Shown in pieces: positions 9,544 through 18,939 of a DNA stretch of 64,000 bases. Under the pieces are notes generated by a model, which worked only from the letters and a program-made list of their open reading frames with translations, did not search any database and was not told the DNA's origin. Position 1 is the first letter of the stretch. Every line of letters starts with the position of its first letter. The stretch lies in NCBI RefSeq assembly GCF_029894425.1, contig NZ_JARXYJ010000001.1:496001-560000 (forward strand), in the 5' to 3' direction. Source of the DNA: Streptomyces sp. SAI-127 (GTDB lineage Bacteria > Actinomycetota > Actinomycetes > Streptomycetales > Streptomycetaceae). A program made the translations under genes and the position numbers.

Positions 9544-10908
9544 ATGACTCCGGAACGCTCGGCAGCCGCTGCCGACAGCGGCCAGGGGGCGGCGGGAGCG
9601 CCGTCCCCTGGTCTCGACGCTGCCTGGTCGCACCCGGTCCTGGGCCGCCTGCTGCGCGGTCAGGGCCGCCATCAACGGCTGGACCGACGGTATCCATGGC
9701 TGCTGGACACCTCGGTGGTGCTGGTCGTCTTTCTCGTCAGCCTGCCCGACCTGCTCTCCGACAGCAGTAACGGCCCCTTCGGCGAGACGGGCAACCGCGG
9801 TCAGCTGTCGACCGCCGTCCTGGTCGTCTTCGCCGCCGCGCTCATCGTGCCCCTGTGGTGGCGTCGCCGGTCCCCGACCGTCGCGTTCTTCGTGATCCTG
9901 CTTGTGTCCTTCGTCCAGTGGTCGCTCGGAGTCTGGCAGCAGGCCGGCATCAGTGCGCTCGTCGCCCTGTACTCCCTGGCCCTGCACGGTTCGTTGCGGG
10001 TACTGGGCTGGGCTGCCGCGCTGACCTTCGTCGGGCTGGCTCTGTCCGTGTGCTTCCTGGTGCACGTCGAACATCCGCTGCTCGGTCTCTTCTTCCTGGT
10101 GGGAACCACGACGGCAGCCATCGCCGTCGGCCTGACGCTCCGCATCCGCAGGATGTACCTGGCGGCGTTGGAGGACCGTGCCAGGCGACTTGAGATCGAG
10201 CGCGACCAACGCGTCCAGCTCACAGCCGCTGCCGAACGCGCCCGGGTCGCGCGCGAGATGCACGACATCGTCGGCCACAATCTCTCCGTCATGGTCAGCG
10301 TCGCCGACGGGGCCGCAACCCTCGCTGCCAACCGGAGAGAGCAGTCCGCGGAGGCCCTGCGCATTCTGGGCGACACCGGCCGCCAGGCCATGAGTGAACT
10401 GCGCCGCGTCCTGGGGGTCCTGCGCGCGGAACAGGACGACGAACGGCTTCTCAACCCGCAACCGGGTATCCGTGATCTGGACCACCTGCTGGCCCGGGTC
10501 CGCGCGGCCGGGCTGAGGGTGACCTACCGGTCGGTGGGCGATGTCGACGCACTGGGCATCGGCGTACAGCTCACCGTGTACCGCATCGTCCAGGAGGCGT
10601 TGACCAATACGCTCAGGCATGCGGGAGCGGGCTCCGCCGCCGAGGTCACGGTGACCACCGACGTCGGCAGACTACGGATCCGGGTCACCGACATCGGAGC
10701 ACCGCCAGGAGCACACGTGCAGGCCGAGCCGGGCCCGCGGACCGGCGACCCCGGCCACGGCCTCGTCGGCATCCGTCAGCGGGCCGCCATGTACGGCGGG
10801 GACGTCACCATCGGACCACGCGAGGCCGGGCTCGGCTGGATCGTGGAGGTCGTGCTCGACGTGCCGTCCTCGACCGCACCAACGGTGTCAGGAGACCGTC
10901 TGCCATGA
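9544..10908 (+). CDS. Sensor histidine kinase, NarL/DesK (HisKA_3) class
   Basis: This 454-residue membrane kinase has about five hydrophobic spans between residues 50 and 215, with no large extracellular loop. It is therefore likely to sense the membrane or the transporter. The phosphoacceptor H240 lies in AREMHDIVGHNLSVMV, and a HATPase domain follows (IVQEALTNTLRHA, then GHGLVGIRQRA as the G box). Its stop overlaps the response regulator start by four bases. ATG 9544 is chosen because the frame opens 26 bp after the permease stop. In similar loci the kinase and regulator control the neighbouring ABC genes. Confidence 0.92.
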   Translation: MTPERSAAAADSGQGAAGAPSPGLDAAWSHPVLGRLLRGQGRHQRLDRRYPWLLDTSVVLVVFLVSLPDLLSDSSNGPFGETGNRGQLSTAVLVVFAAALIVPLWWRRRSPTVAFFVILLVSFVQWSLGVWQQAGISALVALYSLALHGSLRVLGWAAALTFVGLALSVCFLVHVEHPLLGLFFLVGTTTAAIAVGLTLRIRRMYLAALEDRARRLEIERDQRVQLTAAAERARVAREMHDIVGHNLSVMVSVADGAATLAANRREQSAEALRILGDTGRQAMSELRRVLGVLRAEQDDERLLNPQPGIRDLDHLLARVRAAGLRVTYRSVGDVDALGIGVQLTVYRIVQEALTNTLRHAGAGSAAEVTVTTDVGRLRIRVTDIGAPPGAHVQAEPGPRTGDPGHGLVGIRQRAAMYGGDVTIGPREAGLGWIVEVVLDVPSSTAPTVSGDRLP

Positions 10909-11573
10909 CCACCGTGCTGATCGCCGATGACCAACCCCTGCAGCGGATGGGCTTCCGCATGCTCCTGCACGGCACCCCCGGCCTGACCTCGGTCGGCGAG
11001 GCCGAACACGGTGCCGAGGCCGTCCGCCTGGCCGCAGAGCTGCGACCCGACGTCGTCCTCATGGACATCCGCATGCCCGGTATGGACGGCATCGAGGCGA
11101 CACGCCGGATCGTCGCCACCGGCGGCCGTACGCGCGTCCTCATCGTCACCACCTTCGACCTCGACGAATACGCATACGAAGGCCTGCGGGCCGGGGCAAG
11201 CGGCTTCCTGCTCAAGGACGCACGCCCCGAGGAACTCGTGGCCGGTATCCACGCGGTCGCAACCGGCGACGCCGTCGTGGCCCCCCGCCTGACCCGGCGC
11301 CTGCTGGATGCCTACGCCCACCAGGTGCTGGCACCGGCCGAGACGCCCGCGGCCGAGGACCCCCGGCTGCAGACGCTCAGCGACCGCGAACGCGAGGTAC
11401 TGGTCGCCATCAGCCAGGGCTGGACGAACACGGAGATCGCCGAACGGCTCCTCCTCACCGAGTCCACGGTGAAGAAGCACGTCGGGCGGGTCCTCACCAA
11501 GATCGGAGCGCGCGATCGCATCCAGGCAGTGATCATGGCGTACGACACCGGGCTGGTCAGGGCCAAGCCATGA
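10905..11573 (+). CDS. LuxR/NarL-family response regulator
   Basis: This 222-residue protein has a receiver domain (acidic DD near residue 8, phosphoacceptor D54 in VLMDIRMPGMDG, conserved Lys in LLKDA). The C-terminal LuxR helix-turn-helix (LSDREREVLVAISQG through TVKKHVGRVLTKIG) covers about residues 158-215. It is the partner of the overlapping kinase. A likely target is the perfect inverted repeat upstream of the operon. A 14-bp palindrome, TGATCCCGGGATCA, begins at the stop codon. Confidence 0.93.
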   Translation: MTTVLIADDQPLQRMGFRMLLHGTPGLTSVGEAEHGAEAVRLAAELRPDVVLMDIRMPGMDGIEATRRIVATGGRTRVLIVTTFDLDEYAYEGLRAGASGFLLKDARPEELVAGIHAVATGDAVVAPRLTRRLLDAYAHQVLAPAETPAAEDPRLQTLSDREREVLVAISQGWTNTEIAERLLLTESTVKKHVGRVLTKIGARDRIQAVIMAYDTGLVRAKP

Positions 11574-11742
11574 TCCCGGGATCACCCAGGGTCTCCCAGC
11601 GGCCCGACCGGCCCCACAGGTCGGCTCCGCTGTGACGGGACGGGGACCGGCAGACGACGGAGGTCAACTTGTTGCCGTCTGGACATCAGGGAGTGCGGTT
11701 CGGCCCCTGAGATGGCGGCCGGTGAGTCGAAGGTCGAACTGA

Positions 11743-11868
11743 CACCTGGCCTTCGCCCACCCCGAATCCGGCATTGCGTTCGCCTTCCTCACCAGCCGCG
11801 CCATCCCCGACCCCACGCCCCACACCCGACTGTGGCGCCTGCTCTCGGCAGTGGCTGCGGCCCTGTGA
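11743..11868 (+). pseudogene. C-terminal fragment of a serine beta-lactamase/esterase-family protein
   Basis: Forty-two codons read HLAFAHPESGIAFAFLTSR followed by a helix ending in a stop. This matches the typical last strand and helix of class C beta-lactamase-related hydrolases (usually GxxAFADPESGLAFGYV). The upstream part, including the SxxK and YxN motifs, is missing. An in-frame stop lies immediately before the fragment, so it is a relic. Confidence 0.55.
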
Positions 11869-11997
11869 TCAGTGCTTTACTCGCCGGCTCCCGCATCACC
11901 AGGTGCACCGCCTTGCCTCTCCGACATCGGTGACCTGCCCCTGAAGGGCCGACTGCACGCCACAATCCAGCGGGTGGGCGGATGCCGGATGGGAAGA

Positions 11998-12046
11998 GAC
12001 CCGGCCGCGGTCTCCCGGAAGGGAGCGTGGCCTCCGCGGCCGGGTC
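11998..12046. terminator. Large hairpin, terminator-like
   Basis: Perfect 13-bp arms GACCCGGCCGCGG (11998-12010) and CCGCGGCCGGGTC (12034-12046) enclose a smaller hairpin (CTCCC-GGAA-GGGAG). There is no T-tract, as is common in streptomycetes. It lies between convergent transcripts and could stop either. Confidence 0.5.
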
Positions 12047-12443
12047 GTTCATCGCACCGTCACCGTCCTCACGGGCGGTGCAAACTCGATACGCCACTCT
12101 GCGAACCCGGGGTCCCACCCTGCCCCCTTCAGGCCGAGAAACGGGGCAGTGTCTGCAGGGGGCAGGACACCGGCGAACGCCGGGGCCGACAGGGAGGCAG
12201 CTGTGCGGCGGAGGCGGCCTCTGCCGGGTTGGTGCCGGGGCAAGGTCGTGCTTTCTCTTGAGTGGTCGAATCCCGAGCCCAGGGTCATGTTGTTGCCTGC
12301 GGGATGCTCTTCACGGCGATGCCCTGCGCGGTCAACGCATGAGCGCCCCGCAGGGCAGCGGCGGTACCAGTGGTGACGGTGCTGTACGCCAACTGCACAT
12401 GATCACGTGTACAGCGCACGTCCACGACAGCCGGTGTGCTGCT

Positions 12444-13424
12444 CTACCAGCGGGTCTGCGCCAGGTTGGCGTTCGTCTTCGGGTGGTTCGCGCGAGTGTC
12501 CTGCACGTTCCCGGAGTCCGCGTGCCCGGCCTGCTGGTGTATGCCGCTCTGCGGTAGGACCGCCGCGAAGGTGCTTGCGATCACCTGGTGGCCTAGCGGA
12601 TTCGGGTGGGGGTCTGACATGGTGCAGGCCCAGGTCAGTTGGCAGATCTTGGCCAAGTTCGCGGGTACTTCGCCGTAGCCGGGCAGACTGACACGGGTGA
12701 CATCGTCCGAAGAGAAAGCTCCGGCCACGTCCGCGAGCTTGAATCCGGCGGCGGCGTACACCTGCGAGATGGCCGTGTTCTCGGACTTCACCAGGCCGAC
12801 GGAGTCCTGGGCGCGTTGCTGCCCGGCGGCGCCGCGGAGCCATTGCGCCAGGAACGGGTTGTAGTAGGTCGCACCCGCGTACCGGGTGCCTGGCGTACCC
12901 GCCTGGCGCAGTGCACGCGTGATCTGAGCCAGGTTCTTCGGGATCGCCTGAGCGGCACGGTTCACGCACGTCTGGTCGATGGCACCGGTCGTGTCGTCGG
13001 CGCATACCAGGATGTCGTTGGCCCCGATGTCGATCGTCACGTAGCTGACGTGGCCGCGGTGCATGGCCAGGGCCTTCGCGGCGGCGTCCAGCTGGGACCT
13101 GGCGTTCGGGTAGTGGCACGTACCGCCCTTGAGCAGCGATGCGGTGGTCTCCCCGGCGCAGCCCAGACGGATGTGCTTCAGACCTGGCTGACGCTGTTTG
13201 AGCTGTGCGTAGAGCCGGTCGGTGTAAGCGATATGGGTGTCCTGGTTGACGTCCGGCTGATAGCCGGAGGCGAGCGAGTCGCCGATGGAGATGTAGTACG
13301 TAGTGGCGGCTTTGCCGCTCGTCGGTGAGTCGGCGGCGGCCACCCCGGGCGCGCCCAGTACGACCGCCAGGGCAGCGGCGACGAGTTGGGGCGACTTGTG
13401 CGTGGTCCACACTGTTCTGCTCAT
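12444..13424 (-). CDS. Secreted SGNH/GDSL hydrolase (lipase/esterase)
   Basis: This 326-residue exported esterase has a signal peptide (about residues 1-31, ending VAAAD). Block I is YISIGDSLASG with nucleophile S50, the block III Asn is in IGANDI, and the Asp/His pair is in SDPHPNPLGH. Several Cys residues suggest disulfides, as in the Streptomyces coelicolor and S. rimosus lipases. A Gln/Asn/His-rich tail of about 40 residues follows the catalytic core and has no obvious domain. The start is 52 bp beyond the stop of the amidohydrolase relic, transcribed in the same direction. Confidence 0.9.
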   Translation of the reverse strand: MSRTVWTTHKSPQLVAAALAVVLGAPGVAAADSPTSGKAATTYYISIGDSLASGYQPDVNQDTHIAYTDRLYAQLKQRQPGLKHIRLGCAGETTASLLKGGTCHYPNARSQLDAAAKALAMHRGHVSYVTIDIGANDILVCADDTTGAIDQTCVNRAAQAIPKNLAQITRALRQAGTPGTRYAGATYYNPFLAQWLRGAAGQQRAQDSVGLVKSENTAISQVYAAAGFKLADVAGAFSSDDVTRVSLPGYGEVPANLAKICQLTWACTMSDPHPNPLGHQVIASTFAAVLPQSGIHQQAGHADSGNVQDTRANHPKTNANLAQTRW

Positions 13425-13476
13425 CGAGTACGTGTGCTCTCTCTATCTGGCTCTGTGGGGGTGGTTTTCTTGGGGC

Positions 13477-14653
13477 TCAGCGCACCCGGTGGCCTGCCCG
13501 ATACACCGCGCGGATATCAGCGATGGCGGAGATGTCGTCGATGGGGGAACTGCCGAGCACGAGGAGGTCGGCGTCCGCGCAGGGGAGCAGCGCGCCCTTT
13601 CGCCCTGCCCGGCCCACCGCTTTGGCGGCTTCGGTGGTCGCGCAGCGCAGCACTTGACGGTTCGGCATCCCCAGCTCGGCGAGCTGCATCAACCCGTACG
13701 GGTAGACGCCGTGCGGTTTGCCGGGACTGATGCCTGAGTCGGTTCCGGGAACGACCCGGGCACCCGAGGCGATGACCTTGGCCACGATGTCCATCAGGGC
13801 TGCGAAACGAGCGACCACGGCCGGAGGAGTCGGTGCCTTGCCGGGCCTCATGCCCACCGTGAGGCTGACGAAGGTTCCTCGCCGTACGACCTCGTCCAGC
13901 AGTTCCTGTCGCAGGCCGACGCCTTCGGAAGTGAAGAAGGAGAAGTGCTCGATGGTGTCGAAACCGGCGTCGAGGCTGTCCGCGATCGCCTGGACGCGCG
14001 TGGGCGTGGGCGGCCACGGTGAGTCCGAGCCGGTGTGCCTCGTCGGCGATCAGTCGCAGGTCCGATCGGTCGTACTGCTGATCAAGGGCGTTGGAGCCGG
14101 GTGTCATGGCCCCGCCGCTGGCCATCACCTTCACCACGTCGCAGCCGCGCTCGGCGCGTTCGCGTACCGCGGCCCGCAGCGCGTCGGCCCCCTCGGTCTC
14201 GCCGCCGAGGAACCAGCAGTGGCCGCCGCGGGCGGTGATCGGCGGGCCCGCGACAACGATGTCGGGGCGCTGCGTGGGCGGCACTTGCTCACGCAGCGCG
14301 AGGGTGAGGTAGTCGCGGTCGCCGAGGTCCCGGACGGTAGTGACACCCGCCGTCAGCGTGGCCGCCGCGGCAGCGCGTGCGGTCTTCAGCACGGTCTCGG
14401 GGGCGTCGGACGTCACATGCGCGACGGCGTCGTCGGTGGCGTCCCAACAAAGATGCACGTGCGCGTCGATCAGCCCGGGAAGCAGCCACGCCTCCGGCCC
14501 GAAGTCCGTCACCGTCGCGTGCTCCGGAGGTGCCGCTCCCGTGAAATCCACGTCACCGATCACGCCGTCCTCGATCAGCACCATGCCGGACGGCCTGACG
14601 TCCACGCCGTCGAAGACGTGCCCTGCTTTAAGCGCCAGCAGCTCGCTGCGCAT
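13477..14653 (-). pseudogene. Amidohydrolase (imidazolonepropionase/prolidase-like), frameshifted
   Basis: Two frames together encode one metal-dependent amidohydrolase of about 390 residues. The N-terminal frame shows the HxH metal motif (PGLIDAHVHLCWD), a KVMASGGAMTPGS segment and LTVAAHAH. The C-terminal frame resumes with VQAIADSLDAGFDTIEHF and runs through the metal Asp in VPGTDSG to the stop at 13477. The shift lies near 13994-14003, where GCGCG replaces what would be GGC, that is, one extra base. ATG 14653 has GGAG at a 9-base spacing. It may be a true null allele or a sequencing error; all other family motifs are intact. Confidence 0.8.
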
Positions 14654-15017
14654 AACCGTCATCTCCAAGAAACCGTAAAAAGTGGGGGGTGGGGGACGAG
14701 CTCGGTCGTTGCAGGCCGTGCCGCAGGCGGATGCGCCGTACCGGTCGATGGAACAACGGACGGCTCGTCGTACGCCAGTGGCGTGCTCGCGAGTCCAACT
14801 CTTGCTCTGACCAGGAGCTTTGGGAATGAGAGATCGCCGATGGCGGGCATAGACGGGATCAATACCGGCGCGCAAGCCTGGTTTCGGGAGCCCAGGCCCG
14901 GACCGGCTCAAGCCATGCTGGCGCTGCCGAAAGCGCACGGCGTGATGTCGAAGTCCCCCGCCCACAGCAGGTCCTGCCATGCCCTTCCGGAGTACAGGCC
15001 TGCCGCTTGATGTCCGG
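14654..15017. other. Spacer without recognised gene
   Basis: This 364-bp stretch lies between two minus-strand genes. It presumably contains the promoter of the amidohydrolase relic. I see no coding fragment or strong repeat. Confidence 0.4.
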
Positions 15018-15959
15018 TCAGCTGTGCGACGGGGCGTGATACACGGGAGGCTCTGCCTCACCGGCGGTGACCAGTTGGCCGACTTCGGCCGCGGTCTTCC
15101 TCAGCCAGATGTGCGCGGGGTCGCGGTCGTGCAGGGGGTGCCACCACAGGGATTCCACCACCCGCCCCGCACCGAAGGGCAGCTCGACGACTGTCGTGCC
15201 GCTGTCGGCGGGAAACAGGCGGGCGGCGCGTTCGGGGACCACGCCCACCCGGTCGGTGCCGGCGATCAGGTACGGCATGGTGAGGAAGTTCTCGATGGCG
15301 ATCTCGACCCGCGGTTCCAGGCCCTGGACGTGGAGCCCGTGCAAGGGCGAGAAGCCCATTGACGGGACGTGGTAAGGCAGCACCCAGGGGCGGGCAGCAA
15401 GTTCCTCGGGAGTCGGTGGCGGCGAGCCGACGGTGTCGGAGGAGACGACGCACACCCAGCGATCCTCGTACAGATCGATGGCCGGGACGTTCGCCAACAG
15501 GCCCTGCGGCAGCACCATGCCGTCAACAGTGCGCAGATGTTCCCGGGCGCGGCGGGCGATCTGCGGGGCGATGTGCTGGAACCGCAGCCGCACCCCCGGC
15601 GCCGCGTCGTGCACCAGGCCGGCCAGTGTCCGGCCGAAGGTGGCCAGATGCATATCGGCCACCACCAGGGTGAACTCGCGCAGCGCGTGGGCGGGGTCGA
15701 AGGCGGGGAGGGTCTGGAAGACCCGGTCCGCCGAGCCGAGCGCCTGCGCCGTGTGCGCCGCCAGGCGCTCGGCCAGCGGGGTGAGCTCATAGGTGTTCCC
15801 CACCCGGGTGAGCAGTTCATCGCCGAAGTGGCGGCGCAGCCGGGCCAGCGCGGAACTCACGGTGGGCTGGCTCAGCCCCAGCCTCTGGGCCGCCCGCGTG
15901 ACACTGCGCTCCTGCAACAGCGCGTCCAACGGCACCAATAGGTTCAGATCCAGACCCAC
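15018..15959 (-). CDS. LysR-family transcriptional regulator, NodD-like
   Basis: This 313-residue regulator has an N-terminal winged helix (LVPLDALLQERSVTRAAQRLGLSQPTVSSALARLRRHFGD, residues about 5-45) and an effector-binding domain. The pattern DLNLLVPLDALL, with a DELLTR segment after the DNA-binding helix, is typical of NodD/aromatic-responsive LysR proteins. GTG 15959 is chosen over an ATG 34 codons upstream because GGAGG sits 9 bases before it and the length then matches the family. It may control the amidohydrolase gene downstream, but no operator was identified. Confidence 0.87.
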   Translation of the reverse strand: MGLDLNLLVPLDALLQERSVTRAAQRLGLSQPTVSSALARLRRHFGDELLTRVGNTYELTPLAERLAAHTAQALGSADRVFQTLPAFDPAHALREFTLVVADMHLATFGRTLAGLVHDAAPGVRLRFQHIAPQIARRAREHLRTVDGMVLPQGLLANVPAIDLYEDRWVCVVSSDTVGSPPPTPEELAARPWVLPYHVPSMGFSPLHGLHVQGLEPRVEIAIENFLTMPYLIAGTDRVGVVPERAARLFPADSGTTVVELPFGAGRVVESLWWHPLHDRDPAHIWLRKTAAEVGQLVTAGEAEPPVYHAPSHS

Positions 15960-16407
15960 GACGCCAGGCCTCCGCGCACTATTGCTCTTGTCATGGCCAG
16001 CATAGGCGGTCTCGGATGTCCGAAACTCCTGGTAAGCGGCGGGAATTGCGCTCACAGGCACGCCGGCGAGGGTGAGTCGGTGCCCCGCGAAAGGCCGCGC
16101 CGAGAACGGAACCGAACCGCGGGGTTACCAGCTTCTTCGGGCTGGCTGCCCTCGCGGTATAGCCGGTCCCATACCACCGGCGTCCACCCCGGGGGTCCGG
16201 AGCCCAGTCGGCGGGACGGATCCGCCCTTCTCCCAGATCGACGAGGGCGAGTGGGAGGTGGCCGGGCCGGAAGGTCGAGTACGGGTCGAACTGCCGCGAA
16301 CTCACACCGTGACCGGGCTGGCTGCTACTCGCATCAAGTCGGTGACAAATGAACACGGTGGGGGCGGACCTGGCCGGCCCGTCCCCACCTTGCGGGGCAG
16401 GGGGGTG
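15960..16407. other. Spacer with no identifiable gene
   Basis: A plus-strand open frame runs from here into the TetR gene, but that is only an open reading frame read through the operator. The segment around 16225-16350 has coding-like composition (EGEWEVAGPEGRVRVEL) that I cannot assign. The hairpin at 16357-16389 ends the DUF1269 transcript. Confidence 0.35.
16357..16389. terminator. Imperfect hairpin after DUF1269 copy A
   Basis: GGTGGGGGCGGAC (16357-16369) pairs with GCCCGTCCCCACC (16377-16389), with two mismatches. It occupies the same position relative to the gene as the perfect hairpins following copies B and C and appears to be their diverged relative. Confidence 0.5.
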
Positions 16408-17049
16408 TTACCCCGCGTCTGTGTCGGCCGGGGCGAGGCTCGGCTCCGGCGTGTCGGCGCCATCCTTGCTCTTCCGCCCGCCTGCCTTGCGCTCGCGCTC
16501 GGCGCGCTTGCCGTCGCGCTTGTCCTTGGCCTCCTGCTTCCTGATCTCGTCGGCCGCCTTCTCCATCGCCTTCAGTTCGGCGCGCACGTCGTCGGCGGGG
16601 CGGCGTTCGAGGGCCGCACCGTAGCGCGTGGCCAGCAGGTCCAGAGCCTCGGTGCCGGCCTCCTCGACCCCGGCCAGGATGACGGTGCCGCCCGGCGGGA
16701 CATGCGGAGTGAAGGCACCGACCGCCCCGGTCGCTTCGGTGGCCCGCTTGTAGTCGTGGCCTCCGCCGATCAGCGCACCGATGCCCCAGCCCATCAAGAG
16801 GCCGAGGGGGCCGCCGAGGATGCCGACGAGCGAACCGATAAGCGAGCCGAGCGCGGTGCCGCGTCCGGACTCCGTGTCCATGCCCTCGGGGAAGTGGACG
16901 GTGCCGTCCTCCATGCGCTCGATCAGCACGGCGCCGCGGACCTCGGCGGTGGCGGAGTTGAGGTGCTTCAGCTCGCTGAGTGCCTGGTAGGCGGTGGCGC
17001 GGTCGTCGAAGCGGAGGGCGATGGCGTTCTCGTTCATGGTCACGGACAT
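16408..17049 (-). CDS. DUF1269-family membrane protein, copy A
   Basis: This 213-residue protein of unknown function begins with an alpha/beta segment (ALRFDDRATAYQALSELKHL). It then has a glycine-rich hydrophobic hairpin (GSLIGSLVGILGGPLGLLMGWGIGALIGGG, about residues 68-97, two membrane-spanning or inserted helices). It ends in a highly charged Lys/Arg/Glu tail probably forming a coiled coil. AAGGAG lies 8 bases before the ATG. It is divergent from a TetR gene across an operator shared with two other copies in this window (47713-48309 and 58862-59458). No biochemical role is known to me for this family. Confidence 0.88.
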   Translation of the reverse strand: MSVTMNENAIALRFDDRATAYQALSELKHLNSATAEVRGAVLIERMEDGTVHFPEGMDTESGRGTALGSLIGSLVGILGGPLGLLMGWGIGALIGGGHDYKRATEATGAVGAFTPHVPPGGTVILAGVEEAGTEALDLLATRYGAALERRPADDVRAELKAMEKAADEIRKQEAKDKRDGKRAERERKAGGRKSKDGADTPEPSLAPADTDAG

Positions 17050-17117
17050 GAGCTGTCTCCTTGGAGCCTCAAGGGATGGGTGACTTATGGACCCCGTGGA
17101 GCGGGTTCCCGGCCATC

Positions 17118-17166
17118 TGTGAGACAGTATGTATCAGAGCAAGCTTCTGAGTCAAGTCGTCTCACA
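17118..17166. promoter_or_regulatory. Shared TetR/DUF1269 operator-promoter, copy A
   Basis: TGTGAGAC (17118-17125) and GTCTCACA (17159-17166) are perfect inverted arms 49 bp end to end. Inside, read toward DUF1269 (minus strand), is TTGACT (17150-17155), 16 bp, then TACATA (17128-17133), a promoter. The same arrangement recurs at 47589-47637 and 59550-59597. It is the obvious site for repression by the divergent TetR protein. Confidence 0.8.
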
Positions 17167-17193
17167 AGCCGCTCGGAAAGGAGCGGTGCCCCG

Positions 17194-17778
17194 ATGCCCC
17201 CTACGAACGACGACCCCCGTGCCCGCCGCAGCCGCGCCGCGGCCCTGGCCGCTGCCACCGAACTTCTCGCGGAAGGAGGACCGGGACACATCACCCACGC
17301 CGCCGTCGCCGCACGGGCCAAAGTGGGCCGCGCCACCGTCTACCGGCACTGGCCCGACCTGCAGGCGCTCCTCCTGGACACCCTGACCGGCGCGGCCCAT
17401 CCCCTGCTCACCCTGGGCCACGGCCCGGTCCGCGACGAGCTGGTGACTCACCTGCAGCAGCAGACCGACTGGCTCAACCGTCCGGTCTCCGCTTCCGTCA
17501 TCGCTACCGTCATGCAGCGCGCGGAGTGGGACCCGGACATACGCTGCCTGCGCGACGAGATGTTCGGCCGCGGCGGCGAGCACCTCACCGACGCGCTCGC
17601 CGCCGCCGTCGCACGCGGTGAACTACGCGCCGGCATCGAAGAACACACCCGGGACCTGGCCTCCCGGATCCTCGGCCCCCTGCTCTTCCTGAGGCTCATG
17701 CTCGGCACGCAGCCGGACAGGAAAACGGTGGCCGACACGGTCGACGCCGCCCTGGCGACCTGGCAGCCGCACAAGTGA
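17194..17778 (+). CDS. TetR-family repressor, copy A (partner of DUF1269)
   Basis: This 194-residue regulator has an N-terminal helix-turn-helix (THAAVAARAKVGRATVYRHWPDLQALL, about residues 30-56) and an all-helical ligand domain containing SASVIATVMQRAEWDPDIR. It is divergent from the DUF1269 gene and likely represses it and itself through the intervening TGTGAGAC repeats. The paralogue at 46982-47566 has exactly the same length and begins almost identically (MPxxNDDPRARRSRAAAL). A decayed third copy lies at 59617. GGAAAGGAG precedes the ATG. The inducer is unknown. Confidence 0.92.
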   Translation: MPPTNDDPRARRSRAAALAAATELLAEGGPGHITHAAVAARAKVGRATVYRHWPDLQALLLDTLTGAAHPLLTLGHGPVRDELVTHLQQQTDWLNRPVSASVIATVMQRAEWDPDIRCLRDEMFGRGGEHLTDALAAAVARGELRAGIEEHTRDLASRILGPLLFLRLMLGTQPDRKTVADTVDAALATWQPHK

Positions 17779-17921
17779 CCGCCGCACACCGTCCGATGCC
17801 GAACGGACGGAACAGCAGCCCACCGGAATTCCGACTCCTCACGGCCGCGTCCGGCCTCATCCCCGGGCGTGCCACCGACGGCTGACCGACGTGCAGACCA
17901 GGGACATGCCTGCCGGCGCCC

Positions 17922-18464
17922 TCAGTGCCCAGTGATCACCTTCACCATCACCACGCCCGAGCCGATCGCCGCGTCCAACAGCCCCGCCACGCCGGAAAGC
18001 AGTACCCCACCGCCCATCCGCCGCCCTCCCGTGAAGCCCCAGACCGCCATCGAGACGACATCCACGCCAACCGCCGTCCACAGCGCGGTGGTCAGACCGA
18101 GGGCGCCGCCCGCCGACAGCGCAATCATCAGGAGCGGGCCCGCGGCGCAGCTGAGCAGCGGGCTGCTGACGAACAGCAGGTGCCTTACCTCGCGGCGGTT
18201 GACCAACCGTTGGTGAACGACGCGGTGGGACTGCAGGTCGGCCACCAACGTCGCCAGCCACAAGCCCACCGCGGTGCCCGTGACGTACAGCGCCGCCGTG
18301 CTGTGCCGGGTATGCGTGTTCTGCGCCAGGCCGACCATAACGGCGAGCATGGTGATCACCGCGTAGATCCGTTCCTTGAGCCGCTCGCCCAGAGCCTTGA
18401 GCCTCTGGGCAGAAGGTTCCGTGGAGCCGGAGGCCGACGGTTGCTGAGCGTCGAGATCGGACAT
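17922..18464 (-). CDS. Small integral membrane protein, VIT/DUF-type
   Basis: This 180-residue protein has a polar N-terminus (MSDLDAQQPSASGSTEPSAQ) and about five hydrophobic segments after residue 35, some Gly/Ala-rich (SGVAGLLDAAIGSGVVMVKVI at the C-terminus). An upstream in-frame extension is open but less likely. ATG 18464 is chosen because the residues after it look like a normal cytoplasmic N-terminus. I do not recognise the family with certainty. It may be a stress-related inner membrane protein. It lies convergent with the TetR copy A gene. Confidence 0.65.
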   Translation of the reverse strand: MSDLDAQQPSASGSTEPSAQRLKALGERLKERIYAVITMLAVMVGLAQNTHTRHSTAALYVTGTAVGLWLATLVADLQSHRVVHQRLVNRREVRHLLFVSSPLLSCAAGPLLMIALSAGGALGLTTALWTAVGVDVVSMAVWGFTGGRRMGGGVLLSGVAGLLDAAIGSGVVMVKVITGH

Positions 18465-18939
18465 GCCGGAACCGTATCTTGCTGCGGCGCGGGTGCTGCC
18501 CAGGCGGTGGGGTGGGGCGCATGAGACAGCCGGAAAGGGCTTCAGCCCGGAGCGGGAAGTGCTTGTCAGGAGCGCACGGCTGTTCCGGGAGGCGCTGTCG
18601 GCGGGCGCCGGTACCGACTGCCCCGGGCTGCGCCGTACCTCGTTTTCAATCATCGGAAGGTGTTGTTCCTCCCTGCGCCGGGGCCACGCAGCATTACACG
18701 TGCCCGGACGGGCCGGCCGCCGCCGATCCGCTCCGAGTGCCGCCGGCCGGGGAGGACGCCATGCCCAGCGAAGACCCGACCGCCGGGACGAGCCCGAGAC
18801 CTCGTGCCGCCCCTACCCGCTGCACGGACGCCTGCGGGACGAAGACACGCGCTTACGGATCAGGACCCGCAACATCGCGCTCGGGGACACCTGAATCCCG
18901 GCCGGTGTTTCCGTGCTGTGACTACAAAGGAGTTGTGTC
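18465..18939. other. Spacer with possible gene tail
   Basis: This region carries the promoter of the downstream SDR relic. A frame ending at about 18894 (PLHGRLRDEDTRLRIRTRN and a stop) has coding-like composition, but I cannot assign it. Otherwise nothing is recognised. Confidence 0.35.

Larger units (their letters stand above)
11574..12443. other. 870-bp spacer with gene fragment and terminator-like hairpin
   Basis: This spacer separates the convergent response-regulator and SGNH hydrolase genes. It contains a 42-codon beta-lactamase-family tail (11743-11868) and a large hairpin (11998-12046). The rest shows nothing I can identify. Confidence 0.55.

Noticed and set aside
16072..17778. 568-residue plus-strand frame ending in the TetR gene
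   Set aside because: It runs antisense through DUF1269 copy A and through the operator. The TetR gene has its own ribosome-binding site and ATG at 17194, and only that part looks like protein.
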